NCBI GenBank assembly: GCA_016297805.1
Contig: JAEDFX010000108.1
Span: forward strand, 1-7,301
Length of the DNA: 7,301 nt
Direction of reading: 5' to 3'
Source of the DNA: Treponema sp.
Lineage (GTDB): Bacteria > Spirochaetota > Spirochaetia > Treponematales > Treponemataceae
The notes beneath the pieces were generated by a model, which saw nothing but the letters and a program-made list of their open reading frames with translations, made no database searches and was not told the origin of the DNA. Shown here in pieces: positions 5,191 to 7,301 of this stretch; within the stretch, counting starts at the first letter, position 1, and each line of letters opens with the position of its first letter. The position numbers and the translations under genes were made by a program.

Positions 5191-5488
5191 TATTCTATTG
5201 AATCAGGAAAATATGATCACATCCGTTTGAACTACCCTAACATTGACATGGGCGAATTTTATACAGCCTAAGGATGTATAAAACTCGGTGAGCAACCGCA
5301 GGTTGCGACACATACTGGCGTTTTCAATGCTGTCTGCTGTTCTATGGAAGGTATGGATTTGCAGCTTGGTCGCCTAAAAGCAGCAATCGAAAAAGTCGGC
5401 GGAATTTTGTGTCTTACAGCTGACCACGGAAACAGTGATGATATGTACGAACACAAAAAAGACGGTTCTGTTGCAATGGGCGCAGACG
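5191..5488 (+). pseudogene. gpmI: internal gpmI fragment interrupted by a palindromic insert (copy C)
   Basis: This region matches copy A from about base 114 to base 352. The first part encodes SIESGKYDHIRLNYPNIDMG and then reads into a palindromic element that supplies an in-frame TAA (5269-5271). After the element the frame resumes with HTGVFNAVCCSMEG through TADHGNSDDMYE to GADGG. The insert adds a net 54 bases, so the frame is kept and only the stop breaks it. Outside the identical stretch, copies A and C differ at 19 of 96 bases (177-272 against 5314-5409), nearly all synonymous. Bases 5410-5480 are then identical to 273-343 of A. The fragment lacks both gene ends and the third metal-binding His motif, so it is non-functional. 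Its role, if any, is as a homology block or junction. Confidence 0.9.
5252..5309. repeat. two-hairpin palindromic element, GCGA...GCGAC family (copy 2)
   Basis: A 58-base element inside gpmI copy C. Hairpin one pairs TTTTATAC (5257-5264) with GTATAAAA (5276-5283), and CGA with TCG outside one A-C mismatch. Hairpin two is GCAACC-GCA-GGTTGC (5292-5306). The blocks GCGA, AAAACTCGGT.AGC and terminal GCGAC are shared with 551-597, while stem and loop sequences differ. That pattern shows conserved structure with compensatory change. It replaces the four bases TTGG of the gpmI metal-binding codons (GDMVGH). Confidence 0.82.
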
Positions 5489-5523
5489 GAGGGCGTTCTT
5501 TTTATATTGAAATATCTTACTGA

Positions 5524-6252
5524 CTATTCAATCTTCAGTTCATCTTCATTTACGATGCACTGTAAAAACAAAACTTCCACTCCAGCTTTTTTTGCTTCTT
5601 TCAGGGCCTGTCCAAATTCCGGATGGGTTTCTATGTTTGGTAAAACTGTTTTTACTCCGGGAACTTGAATTACAAAAGCCAGATAGCACTTATATCCATG
5701 TTCCACTGCGGCTGCAAGTTCTTTAAGATGTTTTACGCCTCGTTCTGTTGGGGCATCTGGAAAATAACCGATGCCATTTTTTTCTAAGGTGCAGCCTTTT
5801 ACTTCCATAAGAAATTTTTGATTTGGAAGTGCTCCTGACTTTTCTGAGGCGGTGGTATTTTTTTCCATATAAAAATCTACTCGGGAATTTCCGTATGTGA
5901 ATTCTGGTTTTATAAAATCATAGTCTTGAAGGGCCAGCCATTCTGCAACAACTTTGTTTGGTGCCTGGCTATCCATATTTATAAGAAGGAAATTGTGGTT
6001 TTTATAAAGCGGGTGATTTTTATCAAGATTTTTGTAAACTGCAATCAAGTCAAATTTTGTCTTTCGGTTTTCATATCCGCTACGATTTCTAAAGTCTTCC
6101 AGAATTACTGTGCAGCCAGGAATCAAAAGTTCTTTACAGCGACCTGTATTTTTTACATGGACAGTTTCCAGCTTTCCTTCGATTTCTACATGGGCAATAA
6201 AACGGTTTGGTCGGTCTTTAAAAATTCCTTTAACGATTTTTTCGTAACGCAT
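5524..6252 (-). CDS. sfsA: DNA/RNA nuclease SfsA (sugar fermentation stimulation protein family)
   Basis: A full-length 242-residue SfsA. The N-terminal OB-fold-like part holds RFIAHVEIEG and VHVKNTGRCKELLIPGC (residues 17-47). The C-terminal PD-(D/E)XK nuclease part holds SRVDF (Asp126), FLMEVKGCTLE (Glu150, Lys152) and FPDAPTERGVKHLKEL (164-179). All expected catalytic residues are present. In E. coli the protein was linked to maltose gene expression and DNA binding; nuclease activity is attributed to the family. The ATG at 6252 is supported by homology starting near residue 1. No Shine-Dalgarno precedes it, but a promoter-like pair places transcription start at or near the ATG. The stop lies 25 bases beyond the split terminator arm. 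It is a core-type gene, oriented against gpmI, and unexpected among accessory fragments. Confidence 0.93.
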   Translation of the reverse strand: MRYEKIVKGIFKDRPNRFIAHVEIEGKLETVHVKNTGRCKELLIPGCTVILEDFRNRSGYENRKTKFDLIAVYKNLDKNHPLYKNHNFLLINMDSQAPNKVVAEWLALQDYDFIKPEFTYGNSRVDFYMEKNTTASEKSGALPNQKFLMEVKGCTLEKNGIGYFPDAPTERGVKHLKELAAAVEHGYKCYLAFVIQVPGVKTVLPNIETHPEFGQALKEAKKAGVEVLFLQCIVNEDELKIE

Positions 6253-6258
6253 AGGGGT

Positions 6259-6287
6259 ATTTTACAGGAAAAAAAGGGGAATGTCTT
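6259..6287 (-). promoter_or_regulatory. candidate sfsA promoter giving a leaderless transcript
   Basis: On the minus strand, AAGACA (6282-6287) and TAAAAT (6259-6264) are separated by exactly 17 bases. Only six bases (ACCCCT) lie between the -10 box and the ATG, so transcription would begin at or next to the start codon. The absence of any Shine-Dalgarno sequence agrees with leaderless translation. Confidence 0.4.
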
Positions 6288-6359
6288 CCTCTGTCTTCAA
6301 TTTAAGCGAAGTGTTTATTTTATGTGTGATAGATTTTTGTTTTTGCCTATTTGAGGTTT

Positions 6360-6677
6360 CTATTTCCCCTTGATGTCATCAATTAATGTCTGAATATGAG
6401 CAATTTGAGTTTCACTCAATCCTGTAGTATTTAAAGTATGATTTTCTGAAAGTCCCAGAAGAAAGTCTGTGGTTACTCCAAAATATTCAGCAATTTTAAT
6501 CAGCATATCTATAGAAGGCATAATGTTTTCATTTTCCCAGTTAGAAACACTTTGCTTTGTTACGCCTAAACATTTTGCAAGTTCAACCTGATTTATCCCT
6601 TTTGCCGTTCTTAAATGACTGGAATCCAGCAGATAAAAAAAGAGCAGATCTTCTGACAAAGGTATTTGAGTTTGCAA
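6360..6677 (-). CDS. XRE-family regulator with a replaced N-terminus
   Basis: The open frame is 105 residues. From His21 onward it is a typical Cro/C1 helix-turn-helix: LRTAKGINQVELAKCLGV, TKQSVSNWENENIMPSIDML, then IAEYFGVTTDFLLGL. A roughly 30-residue tail ends in DDIKGK. Residues 1-20 (6618-6677) are unlike the usual short N-terminus of these proteins, and this segment is largely the antisense of the amidohydrolase fragment. Only a few residues of the first helix appear to be missing. Most likely the original 5' end was lost in a rearrangement near 6615-6640, and the apparent ATG is fortuitous. It may still be expressed, but a truncated non-functional gene is equally likely. It is transcribed toward sfsA, 107 bases away; its target is unknown. 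Confidence 0.7.
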   Translation of the reverse strand: MQTQIPLSEDLLFFYLLDSSHLRTAKGINQVELAKCLGVTKQSVSNWENENIMPSIDMLIKIAEYFGVTTDFLLGLSENHTLNTTGLSETQIAHIQTLIDDIKGK

Positions 6678-7045
6678 AGGAAAATAATTATGAACTATAT
6701 TTCCACACAGGCTGCTCTCCGACTGACAATCCTTTGAATTTTGAAAAGTGGTTTGTTGAATATCCGCAAGTAAAAGTCCATCTTGCTCACTGTAAAGATC
6801 CAGAACCTATTATTGAACTTTTTTCAAAATGTGAAAATCTTGTCGGTGATACAGCTTTCTGTCCGCAAGATTCATACGAAGCAATTTGTAAAGCGGGCTT
6901 TAAAGACAGAATGTTTTTCGGAACTGATTTTCCAATAAGTCATTGGTACGAACATCATGGAGAAAAAGATTTTCCAACAGATGAAAAAAGTCTTACAGAA
7001 AGTTACAAAAATACATTAAATGAATATCAGTTTGTAAATTGTTAA
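6635..7045 (+). pseudogene. amidohydrolase-2-type metal hydrolase, C-terminal fragment
   Basis: The reading frame from about 6635 encodes the C-terminal half of a TIM-barrel amidohydrolase. Recognisable pieces are KVFEFAKENNYELYFHTG with a metal-binding His (6704-6706), KVHLAHCKDPEPI with His (6788-6790), and MFFGTDFPISHW with Asp (6926-6928). The N-terminal HxH motif and the first strands of the barrel are absent. Upstream sequence in this frame is the reverse of the XRE gene, so any start codon there, such as 6557, is not genuine. The natural stop at 7043-7045 looks intact. The substrate cannot be assigned. The fragment sits back to back with the XRE gene, both having lost their 5' ends at the same junction, which indicates a rearrangement and not gradual decay. 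Confidence 0.8.
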
Positions 7046-7083
7046 AAGGTTTTGTTTTGATTAATTAATATTCAGTTAATCAT

Positions 7084-7301
7084 TTCCTTTTGAACAGCGT
7101 CCATGGACTTGCCCGACGCGAGAGCGGCGAGTTAAATAATTTCCTATCAGAGCAGGGAGCGAAAGCGACCTATGAAATGTGCTGAAATCACAGACAAGGT
7201 AATCGAAGCAATCGAAAAAGTCGGCGGAATTTTGTGTTTGACTGCCGACCACGGAAACAGTGACGATATGTACGAACACAAAAAAGACGGTTCTGTTGCA
7301 A
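7084..7301 (+). pseudogene. gpmI: gpmI fragment with palindromic insert and 45-codon deletion (copy D)
   Basis: Bases 7084-7106 match 52-74 of copy A perfectly (PFEQRPW). A 65-base palindromic insert then shifts the frame. From 7172 the match resumes at MKCAEITDKVIEAIE but jumps directly to KVGGILCLTADHGN. This skips 135 bases of copy A (120-254) and with them the catalytic GDMVGH motif. The join lies in GCAATCGAA, present at both ends of the lost segment in this allele. The fragment runs off the window, so its 3' end is unseen. It is not a functional mutase. It shares GTCGGCGGAATTTTGTGT with copy C, and so belongs to the second gpmI allele. Confidence 0.88.
7107..7171. repeat. 65-base GC-rich insert ending GCGACC (related palindromic element)
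   Basis: The insert splits gpmI copy D exactly between the Trp and Met codons that are adjacent in copy A, with no loss of target bases. It contains CCCGACGCGAGAGCGGCGAG, an AT-rich middle, and GAGCGAAAGCGACC. The AGC...GCGAC right end is shared with 551-597 and 5252-5309; the left part is different and its hairpins are weak. It is treated as a divergent or second-class member of the same repeat population. Confidence 0.65.

Larger units (their letters stand above)
5181..5498 (+). terminator. intrinsic terminator split by gpmI fragment C
   Basis: GAACGCCCTC (5181-5190) and GAGGGCGTTC (5489-5498) are perfect 10-base reverse complements. The right arm runs straight into TTTTTAT. Brought together they would make a strong rightward intrinsic terminator, suitable for the large membrane protein gene upstream. 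In this window the 298 bases between the arms are gpmI copy C, so the fragment occupies the loop position. The same arms could alternatively be terminal inverted repeats of a unit carrying the gpmI fragment. Confidence 0.7.

Noticed and set aside
5268..5456. Minus-strand 62-codon open frame across gpmI copy C
   Set aside because: It is antisense to clear gpmI homology on the + strand and shows no protein-like composition or ribosome site.
5181..5498. Insertion sequence with terminal inverted repeats
   Set aside because: The 10-base arms enclose only gpmI-derived sequence with no transposase; a split terminator explains the T-run better, though a non-autonomous unit is not excluded.
5926..6354. 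Plus-strand 142-codon open frame
   Set aside because: It overlaps sfsA in antisense; sfsA has complete family motifs, and this frame has a composition typical of an antisense shadow.
6557..6634. N-terminal extension of the amidohydrolase fragment starting at ATG 6557
   Set aside because: This segment is the reverse strand of the XRE helix-turn-helix coding sequence, so the start is accidental.
551..7171. CRISPR array
   Set aside because: The palindromic repeats are few, differ in sequence and length, and are separated by kilobases without spacers.

Overview
The window is a low-GC bacterial segment, most likely from a host-associated spirochaete of the genus Treponema. This is inferred from the treponeme-like look of the phosphoglycerate mutase and from the many short GC-rich palindromic repeats in an AT-rich background; no rRNA or other phylogenetic marker is present, so the genus is a moderate-confidence guess. 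Its most striking property is that fragments of one housekeeping gene, gpmI (2,3-bisphosphoglycerate-independent phosphoglycerate mutase), recur four times on the + strand. Blocks of unrelated accessory genes lie between them.

Layout. (1) 1-545: the 3' part of an apparently intact gpmI (copy A), with all C-terminal metal-binding residues present. (2) 546-788: a two-hairpin palindromic element (551-597), then a diverged 20-codon gpmI tail (copy B, 598-657), two more hairpins and a terminator-like GGGCG plus T-run. (3) 789-4987: accessory block 1. It holds a leftward toxin-antitoxin operon (RelB/DinJ-type antitoxin and PIN-domain toxin) with a palindromic operator over its promoter. Next is a leftward XRE-family repressor, whose divergent intergenic region carries repeated operator-like sites. 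A rightward 27-residue hydrophobic peptide follows, then a 932-residue two-transmembrane protein ending in a DUF6273-like domain. (4) 4988-5190: tandem hairpins, including a long imperfect one. (5) 5191-5488: gpmI copy C, interrupted by a palindromic element and lying exactly between the two arms of what would otherwise be an intrinsic terminator. (6) 5489-7083: accessory block 2, with leftward sfsA, a leftward XRE gene, and a rightward amidohydrolase fragment joined back to back with the XRE gene. (7) 7084-7301: gpmI copy D, carrying a third palindromic insert and an in-frame internal deletion, running off the window.

Copies B, C and D seem to derive from a second gpmI allele that differs from A mostly at synonymous sites. 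C also carries a 71-base tract identical to A inside sequence that is only about 80% identical, which points to gene conversion. The picture is an accessory island grown next to gpmI, with gpmI fragments and palindromic repeats as its joints. Whether this reflects integron-like cassette capture, repeated homologous recombination between gpmI alleles, or strain mixing in an assembly cannot be settled from the window; no integrase or transposase is visible. The most distinctive candidate module is the XRE repressor, 27-residue peptide and 932-residue membrane protein of block 1.
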